From Streptomyces sp. NBC_00258 (GTDB lineage Bacteria; Actinomycetota; Actinomycetes; Streptomycetales; Streptomycetaceae), in NCBI RefSeq assembly GCF_036182465.1, contig NZ_CP108081.1:9114001-9178000 (forward strand): a stretch of 64,000 nucleotides of DNA. Direction: 5' to 3'. Below, one piece after another: positions 55,503-63,718 of the stretch. The notes under the pieces are model-generated. The model was not told the origin of the DNA. It ran no database searches and was given only the letters and a program-made list of their open reading frames with translations. A program made the position numbers and the translations under genes. Position 1 is the stretch's first letter, and each line of letters starts with the position of its first letter.

Positions 55503-57896
55503 ATGTCCACCAACTCTCCCGACGAGCGACCGGAGCGCGACCAGCGAAGCCGGGACAGTGGTGACCGCGGCGGGTACCGAGGGGGTCCGCGCCGCGACAA
55601 CGACCGTGGCGGGAACGGCCGGCGTGACGATCGTCGTGATGACAGCCGTGGTGGCGGCGGGGACCGTGGCGGCTTCCGTCGCGACGACAACCGTGGTGGC
55701 AGCGGCAGCGGTGGCAGCAGTGACCGTGGTGGGTTCCGTCGCGACGACAACCGCGGTGGCGGCAGTGGCGGCGGATTCCGCGGGCGCGATGACCGTGACC
55801 GTGGTGGTCGTCCTCCGTTCCGTCGTGATGACCGGCCGAGTGGGCCGAGTCGTGATGACCGTGACCGTGGTGCCCCGCGGCGTGATGGTGACCGTCCGGC
55901 GTTCCGTCGTGACGACGATCGGGGCGCTCCGCGTCGCGACGACAACCGTGGCGCCGGCGGCGATCGTGGCGGGTTCCGCCGCGACGACCGACGTGACGAC
56001 AACCGCGGTGGCAGCAGCGGTGGCGGTGACCGCGGTGGCTTCCGCCGTGACGACCGACGCGATGGCGGCGGCGATCGTGGTGGGTTCCGTCGTGATGACA
56101 ACCGTGGTGGTGGAGACCGTCCGCCGTTCCGTCGTGATGACAACCGTGGTGGCAGCGGGGATCGTGGTGGCTTCCGTCGGGACGACAACCGCGGTGGCGG
56201 CGGGGACCGTGGTGGCTTCCGGCGCGATGACAACCGTGGCGGTGGAGACCGCCCGGCGTTCCGCCGTGATGACGAGCGCGGTGGCCCCCGGCGTGACGGT
56301 GACCGTCCGCCCTTCCGGCGTGACGACCGCCGTGGTGACGACCGTGATCGTGGTGGGTTCCGGCGCGATGGTGATCGTCCGGCGTTCCGCCGTGACGACC
56401 GGCGGGACGACGACCGTGGTGGTCGTCCTCCGTTCCGTCGTGATGACCGGCCGAGTGGGCCGAGTCGTGATGACCGTGACCGTGGTGCCCCGCGGCGTGA
56501 TGGTGACCGTCCGGCGTTCCGTCGTGACGACGATCGGGGCGCTCCGCGTCGCGACGACAACCGTGGCGCCGGCGGCGATCGTGGCGGGTTCCGCCGCGAC
56601 GACCGACGCGACGACAACCGCGGTGGCAGCAGCGGTGGCGGTGACCGCGGTGGCTTCCGCCGTGACGACAACCGTGGTGGCGACCGTGCCGGTTACGTCC
56701 GTAGGGATGATCGGCGTGACGACCGTCGTGATGACAATCGCGGTGGCAGCAGTGGCGGTGGCGACCGTGGTGGCTTCCGTCGGGACGACAACCGCGCAGG
56801 TGGTGGCGGGTTCCGCGGGCGTGACGACCGTGGAGGACGAGGTGGCGACGACCGTCGTGGCGGACCGCGTCGCGATGACAGCCGTGGCCGTCCCGGTGGT
56901 GGTGGCGGCGGGTTCCGTGGGCGTGATGACCGTGGTGGACGGGGTGGCGACGACCGCCGTGGCGGCGGGCGCTTCCGTGACGAGCGGGACCGCGACCGCG
57001 AGCCGATCAAGCGGCTGCCGATCCCGGACGACGTCACGGGCGAGGAGATCGACAAGGACGTACGGCAGGAGCTGCAGAGCCTGCCCAAGGGGCTTGCCGA
57101 GGACGTCTCCCGGAACCTGGTGATGGTGGCCAGGCTCATCGACGAGGACCCCGAGGGCGCGTACGGCTACTCCAGGGTCGCGCTGAGGCTGGCGTCGCGT
57201 GTCGCGGCCGTGCGGGAGGCGGCCGGCTTCGCCGCGTACGCGAACCAGAAGTACAGCGAGGCGCTCGCCGAGTTCCGGGCCGCGCGGCGCATGACCGGCA
57301 ACGTGGACCTGTGGCCCGTCATGGCGGACTGCGAGCGCGGTCTCGGGCGGCCCGAGAGGGCTCTCGAAATGGCTGGGGCACCCGAGGTGCAGAAGCTCGA
57401 CAAGGCCGGCCAGGTCGAGATGCGGCTCGTGGCGGCCGGTGCGCGGCGGGACATGGACCAGCTCGACGCGGCCATCGTCACACTGCAGAGCCCCGAGCTC
57501 GCCTCCAACTCCGTTCAGCCCTGGACCGCGCGACTGCGTTACGCGTACGCCGACGCGCTGCTCGCGGCCGGGCGCGAGGGCGAGGCGCGTGAGTGGTTCG
57601 CCAAGGCCGTCGAGTCCGACAAGGACGGCAGCACGGACGCCTCGGACCGGCTCGCCGAGCTGGACGGTGTGGAGTTCGTCGACGCCCTCGTCGAGGACGA
57701 CAGCGACAGCGACAGCGACGGCGATGGCGACGGTGATATCGAGGTCGTGAACTCCGAGGCTCCGGAGCCGAAGTCAGTGATGGAAGCGGAAGCGGAGACG
57801 GAGCCTGAGTCGGAGTCTGCCGAGGACAGCGTCGACGACGATGACGTGGACGACATGGACGACGTGGACGGCGACAAGGACGACCTGAAGGGCTGA
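55503..57896 (+). CDS. Arg/Gly/Asp repeat protein with C-terminal helical (TPR-like) domain and acidic tail
   Basis: A 797-residue three-part protein. Residues 1 to about 495 are low-complexity repeats such as DRGGFRRDDNRGG and RRDGDRPAFRRDD, with RGG-like steps and alternating Arg and Asp, so a disordered polyampholyte. Residues about 500-725 fold: LPIPDDVTGEEIDKDVRQELQSLPKGLAEDVSRNLVMVARLIDEDPEGAYGYSRVALRLA and later helices resemble TPR repeats. The last about 70 residues are a run of Asp/Glu/Ser. ATG start 68 bp beyond the rRNA terminator T-run; GACAGGAG upstream. The function is unknown. RNA binding or condensate formation is inference from the RGG-like sequence and location. Confidence 0.85.
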   Translation: MSTNSPDERPERDQRSRDSGDRGGYRGGPRRDNDRGGNGRRDDRRDDSRGGGGDRGGFRRDDNRGGSGSGGSSDRGGFRRDDNRGGGSGGGFRGRDDRDRGGRPPFRRDDRPSGPSRDDRDRGAPRRDGDRPAFRRDDDRGAPRRDDNRGAGGDRGGFRRDDRRDDNRGGSSGGGDRGGFRRDDRRDGGGDRGGFRRDDNRGGGDRPPFRRDDNRGGSGDRGGFRRDDNRGGGGDRGGFRRDDNRGGGDRPAFRRDDERGGPRRDGDRPPFRRDDRRGDDRDRGGFRRDGDRPAFRRDDRRDDDRGGRPPFRRDDRPSGPSRDDRDRGAPRRDGDRPAFRRDDDRGAPRRDDNRGAGGDRGGFRRDDRRDDNRGGSSGGGDRGGFRRDDNRGGDRAGYVRRDDRRDDRRDDNRGGSSGGGDRGGFRRDDNRAGGGGFRGRDDRGGRGGDDRRGGPRRDDSRGRPGGGGGGFRGRDDRGGRGGDDRRGGGRFRDERDRDREPIKRLPIPDDVTGEEIDKDVRQELQSLPKGLAEDVSRNLVMVARLIDEDPEGAYGYSRVALRLASRVAAVREAAGFAAYANQKYSEALAEFRAARRMTGNVDLWPVMADCERGLGRPERALEMAGAPEVQKLDKAGQVEMRLVAAGARRDMDQLDAAIVTLQSPELASNSVQPWTARLRYAYADALLAAGREGEAREWFAKAVESDKDGSTDASDRLAELDGVEFVDALVEDDSDSDSDGDGDGDIEVVNSEAPEPKSVMEAEAETEPESESAEDSVDDDDVDDMDDVDGDKDDLKG
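55797..56669 (+). repeat. 258-bp internal duplication within the Arg/Gly/Asp repeat gene
   Basis: Bases 55797-56054 reappear at 56412-56669, offset 615 bp (exactly 205 codons), with a single difference (T at 55994, C at 56609). Both copies are in frame. The intervening 357 bp are related but not identical. Recent unequal exchange or gene conversion is indicated. Confidence 0.85.
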
Positions 57897-57931
57897 CAGC
57901 CCCGCAGGAGTCGTACGAGTGCCTAGCTAGT

Positions 57932-57983
57932 ACACGAACGAGTACATGGGCGGGATCCCCGAGGGGGTCCCGCCCGTTCGTGT
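57932..57983. terminator. Bidirectional hairpin after the repeat-protein gene
   Basis: Two nested stems: GGGCGGGATCCCC with GGGGGTCCCGCCC (57948-57960, 57963-57975, one T-G pair) and outer ACACGAAC with GTTCGTGT. TTTT follows at 57983. It lies between convergent genes. Confidence 0.8.
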
Positions 57984-57985
57984 TT

Positions 57986-59275
57986 TCAGGGGTCCAGGGT
58001 GCGCAACACCAGGCCCGACGCCGGCTTCGGGCCGAACGACGTCGATTTGCGGGGCATCGTGACGCCCTGGCTCGCCAGGTCGCGTACGACCTCCTCGCGG
58101 ACCGGGTGCATCAGGACGGCCGTGCCGCCGTCGCGCTCCGCCTTGTCGACCGTGGCAGCGGTGTCGTGGATGTAGGCGATGTGCTCCGGGACGTCGGGTA
58201 TCTGCCAGACACGGTCGAGGAGCGTGGCGTGCAGGACCGTCGCGTCGAGGGTGCGCCAGGTCTCGGGGCGGCCCGCCGGGATCGTACGGGCGAGCAGGTC
58301 CGGGGACGGGCGGTCGACGAGGTGGAAGGTGCCGTCGCCCGCTAGGAGGTATGCGTTTCCCTCGGCGGCCGCTGCGGAGAGGGCCTCCAGGGCCTTGGAG
58401 AGAGGGCCGTCGACGTGGCGTACGCGGAAGTCGTCGCCGAGGGCCGCCAGGGCGTCGGCAACCGGGAGGCGGTGCAGGAGGCGGTGGATCGCGCGGACAC
58501 GCAGTGGGTAGCGGGCGGTGTCGACGAGGAGCACCAGGCCGAAGTCCCAGGCGCTGGGGGAGGGATGCTCCGCGCGTAGACGCAAGTACGTCGCCCAGCG
58601 GTGGTGGCCGTCGGCGATGAGGGCCTGGCGGTTGGCCAGGTCTGTCCGGATCTCGGCCAGGTGCGCCGGGTCGGTCACGGCCCACAGGCGGTGGCTGAAG
58701 CCGTCCTCCGTGGTCGTGGACAGCAGGGGAGGGCGCTCGGCGGCGCGCTCTATGACGGCGGTCGTGCCGGAGGCGGCGCCGTTGCCGCGGTAGGTCAGCA
58801 GCAGGGGTTCGAGGTTCGCGGAGGTGGCGCGCATCAGGGCCGCACGGTCCGCGACGACGTGCGGCATGACGTCCTCATGGGGCAGGACCACGCCGTCCGA
58901 CGCCTCCGACAGGCGCAGGGCGCCGATGACGCCCCGTTGCAGCATGCCGTCGCCGTCGCGTTGCTCGTAGACGTACAGGCCCGGCTCGGAGTCCGTCGTC
59001 AGGACGCCCTCGGACAGCCAGCGGTGCAGGGTGTCCGCGGCCTGCTCGTTGCGGACGCCGGGCGTGGTGGCCTGGGGGAGGATCAGCCGGACGATGTTGT
59101 GCGGGTCCGCCGATTCGAGGTGGTGGAGACCGTCGGGCCGTACGACCACGTCGTACGGCGGGGACGTGACGGCGGAGAGGCTGCCGACCCGGTCGGGGTC
59201 GTAGCGCAGACCCCGGAACGGGGTCAGATCAAGGCCCATGCGTGCCGGTACGTCCGCGGGACCTGCAGTGTTCAT
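57986..59275 (-). CDS. DUF1015 domain-containing protein
   Basis: A 429-residue cytoplasmic protein. The DUF1015 core begins LDLTPFRGLRYDPDRVGSLSAVTSPPYDVV and continues through LQRGVIGALRLSE, VLPHEDVMPHVVADRAALMRATSANLEPLLLTY, LIADGHHRWATYLRLRAEH (conserved HHRW) and TSFGPKPASGLVLRTLDP at the end. Related folds include archaeal free-serine kinase, so a kinase or ligand role is possible but unproven. TACGAT ends six bases before the ATG on this strand and no ribosome-binding site is visible, so the transcript may be leaderless. It is divergent from the HAD phosphatase. Confidence 0.87.
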   Translation of the reverse strand: MNTAGPADVPARMGLDLTPFRGLRYDPDRVGSLSAVTSPPYDVVVRPDGLHHLESADPHNIVRLILPQATTPGVRNEQAADTLHRWLSEGVLTTDSEPGLYVYEQRDGDGMLQRGVIGALRLSEASDGVVLPHEDVMPHVVADRAALMRATSANLEPLLLTYRGNGAASGTTAVIERAAERPPLLSTTTEDGFSHRLWAVTDPAHLAEIRTDLANRQALIADGHHRWATYLRLRAEHPSPSAWDFGLVLLVDTARYPLRVRAIHRLLHRLPVADALAALGDDFRVRHVDGPLSKALEALSAAAAEGNAYLLAGDGTFHLVDRPSPDLLARTIPAGRPETWRTLDATVLHATLLDRVWQIPDVPEHIAYIHDTAATVDKAERDGGTAVLMHPVREEVVRDLASQGVTMPRKSTSFGPKPASGLVLRTLDP

Positions 59276-59347
59276 TGGTGCATCGTAAGTGTGTCACTGC
59301 CATGCGGGATGATCGGGGGAAAGGGATCGAACGAGGAGCGATGCGTA

Positions 59348-60376
59348 ATGAGCCAGACCGTGAGGACGCGCCCCGAGGGCAGTGACCGGGCCCTGAGCGA
59401 GGCGTACGACACGGCGCTGCTCGACCTGGACGGGGTGGTGTACGCGGGCGGGAACGCGATCGCGTACGCAGTCGACTCGCTCGGCACGGCCCGCGCGGGC
59501 GGTATGCGTCTCGCGTACGTGACGAACAACGCGCTGCGGACGCCCGACACGGTCGCCGCGCATCTCACGGAGCTGGGGATACCGACCAAGGAGTCGGACG
59601 TCATCACCTCGGCGCAGGCGGTGGCCCGGCTGATCAGCGAGCAGGTGCCCCAGGGGGCGCGGGTGCTGGTGATCGGCGGGGAGGGGCTGCGGGTCGCGCT
59701 GCGCGAGCGCGGGCTCGAACCGGTCGGGTCGGCCGAGGACGAGCCGGTGGCGGTCGTGCAGGGGTACGGCGGTCCCGATCTGCCGTGGGGCCGCTTCGCG
59801 GAGGCCTGCTACGCCATCGCGCGCGGAGTGCCGTGGTTCGCGTCCAACACCGATCTGACGATCCCCGGCGCGCGCGGGATCGCCCCGGGCAACGGCGCGG
59901 CCGTTGAGGTTGTACGGATCGCTACCGGTGCCGAGCCGCAGGTGGCGGGCAAGCCGTTGCCGCCGATGCACCGCGAGACGATCCTGCGGACCGGGGCGGA
60001 GCGGCCGCTGGTGGTGGGGGACCGGCTCGACACGGACATCGAGGGGGCGTTCAACGGCGAGGTGGACTCGCTGCTGGTGCTGACGGGTGTGACCGACGGG
60101 GCCCAGCTCCTCGCCGCGCCGCCGCAGCACCGGCCGACGTACGTCGACGCCGATCTGAGGGGGATGCTGACCGGGCAGCCGGAGGTCGTCGAGGCGGGCG
60201 AAGGGTTCCGCTGCGGGGGCTGGACGGCGACGGCCGGCACCGAGCGGCTGGAACTGGACGGTGAGGGCGAGGCGATGGACGGGCTGCGGGCGCTGTGTGC
60301 CGCCGCCTGGACGGCCGCCGGGGACGGGGCGTGCGACCTGGACGGGGGCAAGGCGCTGGCGCGGCTGGGGCTTTGA
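59348..60376 (+). CDS. HAD-IIA family hydrolase (NagD-like)
   Basis: A 342-residue HAD phosphatase of class IIA (NagD/PNP type). Motif I is DLDGVVYAGG with nucleophile D26 and acid D28, motif II Thr is in YVTNNALRTPD, motif III Lys is in VAGKPLPPMHR, and motif IV is VVGDRLDTDIEGAFN. The cap lies between motifs II and III, as usual for IIA. Physiological substrate unknown, typically a nucleotide or sugar phosphate. ATG at 59348 has GAGGAG nine bases upstream. A TPR-like or thiol tail is absent; the extra C-terminal part (RCGGWTATAGTERLELDGEGEAMDGL) is small. Confidence 0.88.
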   Translation: MSQTVRTRPEGSDRALSEAYDTALLDLDGVVYAGGNAIAYAVDSLGTARAGGMRLAYVTNNALRTPDTVAAHLTELGIPTKESDVITSAQAVARLISEQVPQGARVLVIGGEGLRVALRERGLEPVGSAEDEPVAVVQGYGGPDLPWGRFAEACYAIARGVPWFASNTDLTIPGARGIAPGNGAAVEVVRIATGAEPQVAGKPLPPMHRETILRTGAERPLVVGDRLDTDIEGAFNGEVDSLLVLTGVTDGAQLLAAPPQHRPTYVDADLRGMLTGQPEVVEAGEGFRCGGWTATAGTERLELDGEGEAMDGLRALCAAAWTAAGDGACDLDGGKALARLGL

Positions 60377-60492
60377 GCGCGGGCCCGGCGGAATCCCCGG
60401 GCCTCTCAGGCAGGCTCTTCGGCGGGGCCCGGAGCGCGGCCTCGAAAGGGGTGGTTGCGCAGGTCACCGCGTACGGGGATCGTGGCTCGCAG

Positions 60493-60511
60493 CGAGGGTA
60501 GGCTAACCTAA
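60493..60511 (+). promoter_or_regulatory. Iron box (IdeR/DmdR operator) before the siderophore uptake operon
   Basis: CGAGGGTAGGCTAACCTAA matches 16 of 19 positions of the consensus TTAGGTTAGGCTAACCTAA. It overlaps a TAGGCT (60499-60504) that could be the -10 element; the GTG of the first permease starts 4 bp after the box. Repression by an iron-bound DtxR/IdeR-family regulator is expected. Confidence 0.8.
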
Positions 60512-60515
60512 CCGG

Positions 60516-61559
60516 GTGTTGGTCGACAGTCCCCCCGAACCGAGCGCGGAGACCGCCCCCGCGCCCCCAACCCGCCGGGCGATACGGGCCGCTGGGCTCT
60601 TCGTGTCCCTCGCCGTGCTGGTGCTCGTCGCCTTGGCGAGCGTCGCGATCGGCGCAAAAGAGCTGTCCCTGGAGCAGGTCTGGCACGGCCTGTTCGAGGA
60701 CTCGGGGACGTACGGCGACGTCGTGGTGGGCGAGCGGTTGTCGCGTACGGTCCTCGGGCTGCTCGTCGGCGCCGCGCTCGGCCTCTCCGGCGCGGTCCTC
60801 CAGGCGCTCACCCGCAACCCGCTCGCCGACCCCGGGCTGCTCGGCATCAACGCCGGCGCGTCCGCCGCGGTCGTCACGGCCATCACCTTCTTCGGTGTCA
60901 CCTCGCTGAGCGGCTATGTGTGGTTCGCCTTCGCGGGGGCCGCCGCCGTCGGGGCGCTCGTGTACTTCCTCGGCGGCAGCCGGGGTGCCACGCCGGTGCG
61001 GCTCGCGCTCGCCGGCACCGCGATCAGCGCCGCTCTCTACGGCTATCTGCAGGCCGTGATGATCACGGACGAGGCCGCGCTGGGCAAGATGCGTTTCTGG
61101 ACGGTCGGTTCGCTGGCCTCGGCCACGAACACGACCATCGAGCAGGTGCTGCCGTTCCTCGTGATCGGCACGGTGCTCGCGCTGGCGCTCGCCCGGCCGC
61201 TGAACGCCATGGCCATGGGCGACGACACCGCCCGCGCGCTCGGGGCGCATCTGAACCGCACCCGTGGGCTGTCCATGGCCGCCGCGACCGTGCTGTGCGG
61301 GGCCGCGACCGCCGCGTGCGGGCCGATCGTCTTCGTCGGGCTGATGGTTCCGCACGTCGTGCGGTCCTTCACCGGGCCGGACCTGCGCTGGATCCTGCCG
61401 TACGCCACCGTGCTGTCGCCGGTGCTGCTGCTGGGCGCCGATGTGATCGGCCGGATGGTCGCCCGGCCCGCGGAGCTCCAGGTCGGCATCGTCACCGCGA
61501 TCCTCGGCGGGCCGGTGTTCATCTTTCTCGTACGACGGCGGAGGACGGCGCAGCTGTGA
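60516..61559 (+). CDS. FecCD family iron-siderophore ABC permease (first subunit)
   Basis: A 347-residue permease with ten predicted helices. FecCD marks are LSRTVLGLLVGAALGLSGAVLQALTRNPLADPGLLGINAGAS, then GAATAACGPIVFVGLMVPHVVR, with the conserved Gly-rich cytoplasmic loop that contacts the ATPase. The GTG start is only 4 bp after the iron box, and no ribosome-binding site is visible, so the mRNA is probably leaderless. The operon continues with a second permease (stop/start overlap) and the ATPase; no substrate-binding lipoprotein is encoded in the window. Ferric-siderophore import is inferred. Confidence 0.9.
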   Translation: MLVDSPPEPSAETAPAPPTRRAIRAAGLFVSLAVLVLVALASVAIGAKELSLEQVWHGLFEDSGTYGDVVVGERLSRTVLGLLVGAALGLSGAVLQALTRNPLADPGLLGINAGASAAVVTAITFFGVTSLSGYVWFAFAGAAAVGALVYFLGGSRGATPVRLALAGTAISAALYGYLQAVMITDEAALGKMRFWTVGSLASATNTTIEQVLPFLVIGTVLALALARPLNAMAMGDDTARALGAHLNRTRGLSMAAATVLCGAATAACGPIVFVGLMVPHVVRSFTGPDLRWILPYATVLSPVLLLGADVIGRMVARPAELQVGIVTAILGGPVFIFLVRRRRTAQL

Positions 61560-62704
61560 AGCCCCCACGCAATCAGGCCGGGCGCGACCAGGCAGAACAC
61601 GAACAGGCCGGGCGCGATCGGGCAGTGCTCGATCAGGCTGTGCTCGATCAGGCAGGTCCCGTCCGGGCCTTCCGTGCTCGGACCGTGCGTACCGGCGGTG
61701 GGCTTTCGGTCCGTGTCGACGTCCGCGGGTTCACGGTCGTCGTGCTGCTGCTGGTGGCCGCGCTCGCCGCGAGTGTCGTGCTCATCGGCACCGGCGACTT
61801 CCCGATACCGGCCGCCGACGTTCTCAGGACGCTGCTCGGCAACGGCGACGCGGGCCAGGAGTTCATCGTCAACGAGCTGCGCCTGCCGCGGGTCCTGGTC
61901 GGACTCCTGGTGGGGGCCTCGCTCGGGCTCGGCGGCGCGCTCTTCCAGACCATCTCCCGCAATCCGCTGGGCAGTCCGGACGTGCTGGGCCTCGGGCAGG
62001 GCTCGACGGCCGGTGCGCTCGTGATGATCGTGCTCTTCTCGGGGAGCGCCACCCAGGTCGCCGTCGGGGCGCTGGTCGGCGGCCTGGTGACCGGGCTCGC
62101 CATCTATGTGCTCGCCTGGAAGCGTGGTGTGCACGGATATCGGCTGGTTCTGGTCGGTATCGGTGTCTCCGCGATCGTCACGGCCGTCAACGGCTATCTG
62201 ATCACCAAGGCCGACCTCGTCGACGCGGCCCGTGCCGTCGTCTGGATGACCGGTTCGCTCAACGGCCGTGACTGGGACCAGGTCTGGCCGCTGCTCGGCC
62301 TGTGTGCCGTCCTCGTACCGCTGGTCCTCGGCAGCGCGCGCGGACTGCGGATGCTGGAGATGGGCGACGACGTGGCGTACGCGCTCGGGGTGCGGGTCGA
62401 GCGGACGCGGCTGCTGCTGTTGGTGGCCGCCGTGCTGCTCACCGCGGCCGCCACCGCCGCCGCGGGCCCGGTCGCCTTCGTCGCGCTCACCGCGCCACAG
62501 CTCGCGCGGCGTCTCACCCGCTCGCCGGGCCCCAACCTGGTGCCCGCCATGTGCATGGGCGCCACCCTGCTGGTCGTCGCGGACTGGGCCTCGCAGCGGG
62601 CCTTCGGCGCCGACCAGCTGCCCGTCGGCGTCGTGACCGGAGTGCTCGGCGGTGTCTACCTGCTGTGGCTCCTGGTCACCGAGCGGAAGGCGGGCCGGAT
62701 ATGA
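61556..62704 (+). CDS. FecCD family iron-siderophore ABC permease (second subunit)
   Basis: A 382-residue permease, homologous to the previous subunit: LPRVLVGLLVGASLGLGGALFQTISRNPLGSPDVLGLGQGSTAG and the second family motif ATAAAGPVAFVALTAPQLARRL. The GTG start overlaps the previous stop (GTGA). An odd N-terminal extension of about 45 residues is built from irregular repeats of QAGRDQA/DQAVLDQA before the first helix, encoded by repeated GATCAGGC/GGGCGCGA words. That part has no homology I recognise and may be non-conserved or even start-site overreach. Confidence 0.88.
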   Translation: MKPPRNQAGRDQAEHEQAGRDRAVLDQAVLDQAGPVRAFRARTVRTGGGLSVRVDVRGFTVVVLLLVAALAASVVLIGTGDFPIPAADVLRTLLGNGDAGQEFIVNELRLPRVLVGLLVGASLGLGGALFQTISRNPLGSPDVLGLGQGSTAGALVMIVLFSGSATQVAVGALVGGLVTGLAIYVLAWKRGVHGYRLVLVGIGVSAIVTAVNGYLITKADLVDAARAVVWMTGSLNGRDWDQVWPLLGLCAVLVPLVLGSARGLRMLEMGDDVAYALGVRVERTRLLLLVAAVLLTAAATAAAGPVAFVALTAPQLARRLTRSPGPNLVPAMCMGATLLVVADWASQRAFGADQLPVGVVTGVLGGVYLLWLLVTERKAGRI

Positions 62705-63669
62705 AGGCCGACCGCACGACGAGTACGGCCGACGACGGGACGGCGCGTACGGCCGCCGCCGGAAAGCCGAGCAGGACGAGCAGGACGAGCAGGACGAGTA
62801 CGGGCTCCGATGGCGGGCCGCACACGAACACCCGAAGGAGCACTGTGAACCGCCTGTCCGCCGAGAACGTGACCCTCGCCTACGACCAGCGCGTCATCGC
62901 CGAGCAGCTGTCGGTCGAGATACCGGACAACTCGTTCACGGTGATCGTCGGCCCGAACGCCTGCGGCAAGTCCACGCTGCTGCGCGCCCTGTCCCGCATG
63001 CTGAAGCCGAACCACGGCCGGGTGCTGCTCGACGGGCAGGTCATCCAGTCGATGCCCGCGAAGAAGGTGGCCAGGACGCTCGGGCTGCTGCCGCAGTCGT
63101 CGATCGCGCCCGACGGGATCACCGTCGGCGACCTCGTGGGGCGCGGGCGCTATCCGCACCAGGGGCTGCTGCGCCAGTGGTCGACCGAGGACGAGCGGAT
63201 CGTGCGCGAGTCCATGACCTCGACCGGGGTCGCCGAACTGGCCGACCGCTATGTCGACGAACTCTCCGGAGGCCAGCGCCAGCGCGTGTGGATCGCCATG
63301 GCGCTCGCCCAGCAGACCCCGCTGCTGCTGCTCGACGAGCCGACCACCTTCCTCGACATCCAGCACCAGATCGACGTGCTCGACCTGTGCGCGGAACTCC
63401 ACGAGGAGCAGGGCCGCACCCTGGTCGCCGTACTGCACGACCTCAACCACGCGGCCCGGTACGCCACCCATCTGATCGCGCTGCGCGAGGGCTCGGTGAT
63501 CGCCGAGGGCGCCCCGGCCGACATCGTCACGGCCGGGCTGGTCGAGGAGGTCTTCGGGCTGCGCTGCCAGGTCATCGACGACCCGGAGACGGGTACGCCG
63601 CTGGTGGTGCCTGCGGCGCGGAAGGCACGTACGACCGCCGCCGCGCCTGCCGGTGTCGCGAAGAGCTAG
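62701..63669 (+). CDS. ABC ATPase of the FecCDE-type iron uptake system
   Basis: A 322-residue ATPase: Walker A GPNACGKST (84-92), LSGGQRQRVWIAMAL, Walker B LLLLDEPTTFLDIQHQ and switch His in AVLHDLNHAARYA, all typical of FepC/FecE. The ATG overlaps the permease stop (ATGA). The first 48 residues hold a 9-bp triplicated Arg-Thr-Ser repeat (62770-62798). A GTG at 62845 (codon 49) has AAGGAG upstream and would give the usual family N-terminus (NRLSAENVTLAYDQRV). I list the longer form; the internal start is an equally good choice. Confidence 0.88.
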   Translation: MKADRTTSTADDGTARTAAAGKPSRTSRTSRTSTGSDGGPHTNTRRSTVNRLSAENVTLAYDQRVIAEQLSVEIPDNSFTVIVGPNACGKSTLLRALSRMLKPNHGRVLLDGQVIQSMPAKKVARTLGLLPQSSIAPDGITVGDLVGRGRYPHQGLLRQWSTEDERIVRESMTSTGVAELADRYVDELSGGQRQRVWIAMALAQQTPLLLLDEPTTFLDIQHQIDVLDLCAELHEEQGRTLVAVLHDLNHAARYATHLIALREGSVIAEGAPADIVTAGLVEEVFGLRCQVIDDPETGTPLVVPAARKARTTAAAPAGVAKS

Positions 63670-63718
63670 TGCTCCCGAGGGATCGCCAAGGGCCGGCCGG
63701 GCAGGGCCGGAGGAGCTT

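Noticed and set aside
55797..56669. Regularly spaced near-identical repeats as a CRISPR array
   Set aside because: Repeats are in frame within one coding sequence, spacing is not uniform at 30-40 bp, and no cas genes are nearby.
55154..56671. Long minus-strand open frame of Arg/Ser/Pro-rich sequence through the repeat gene and the 23S/5S end
   Set aside because: It is the reverse complement of the Arg/Gly/Asp repeats; GC-rich periodic codons leave all six frames open. The plus-strand frame has the start, a folded C-terminal domain and a proper ribosome-binding site.
55384..57123. Second plus-strand open frame (Val/Thr/Ala-rich) overlapping the same repeat gene
   Set aside because: It runs in a shifted frame, begins inside the rRNA terminator and ends in the folded domain of the real protein. 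It has no recognisable domain.
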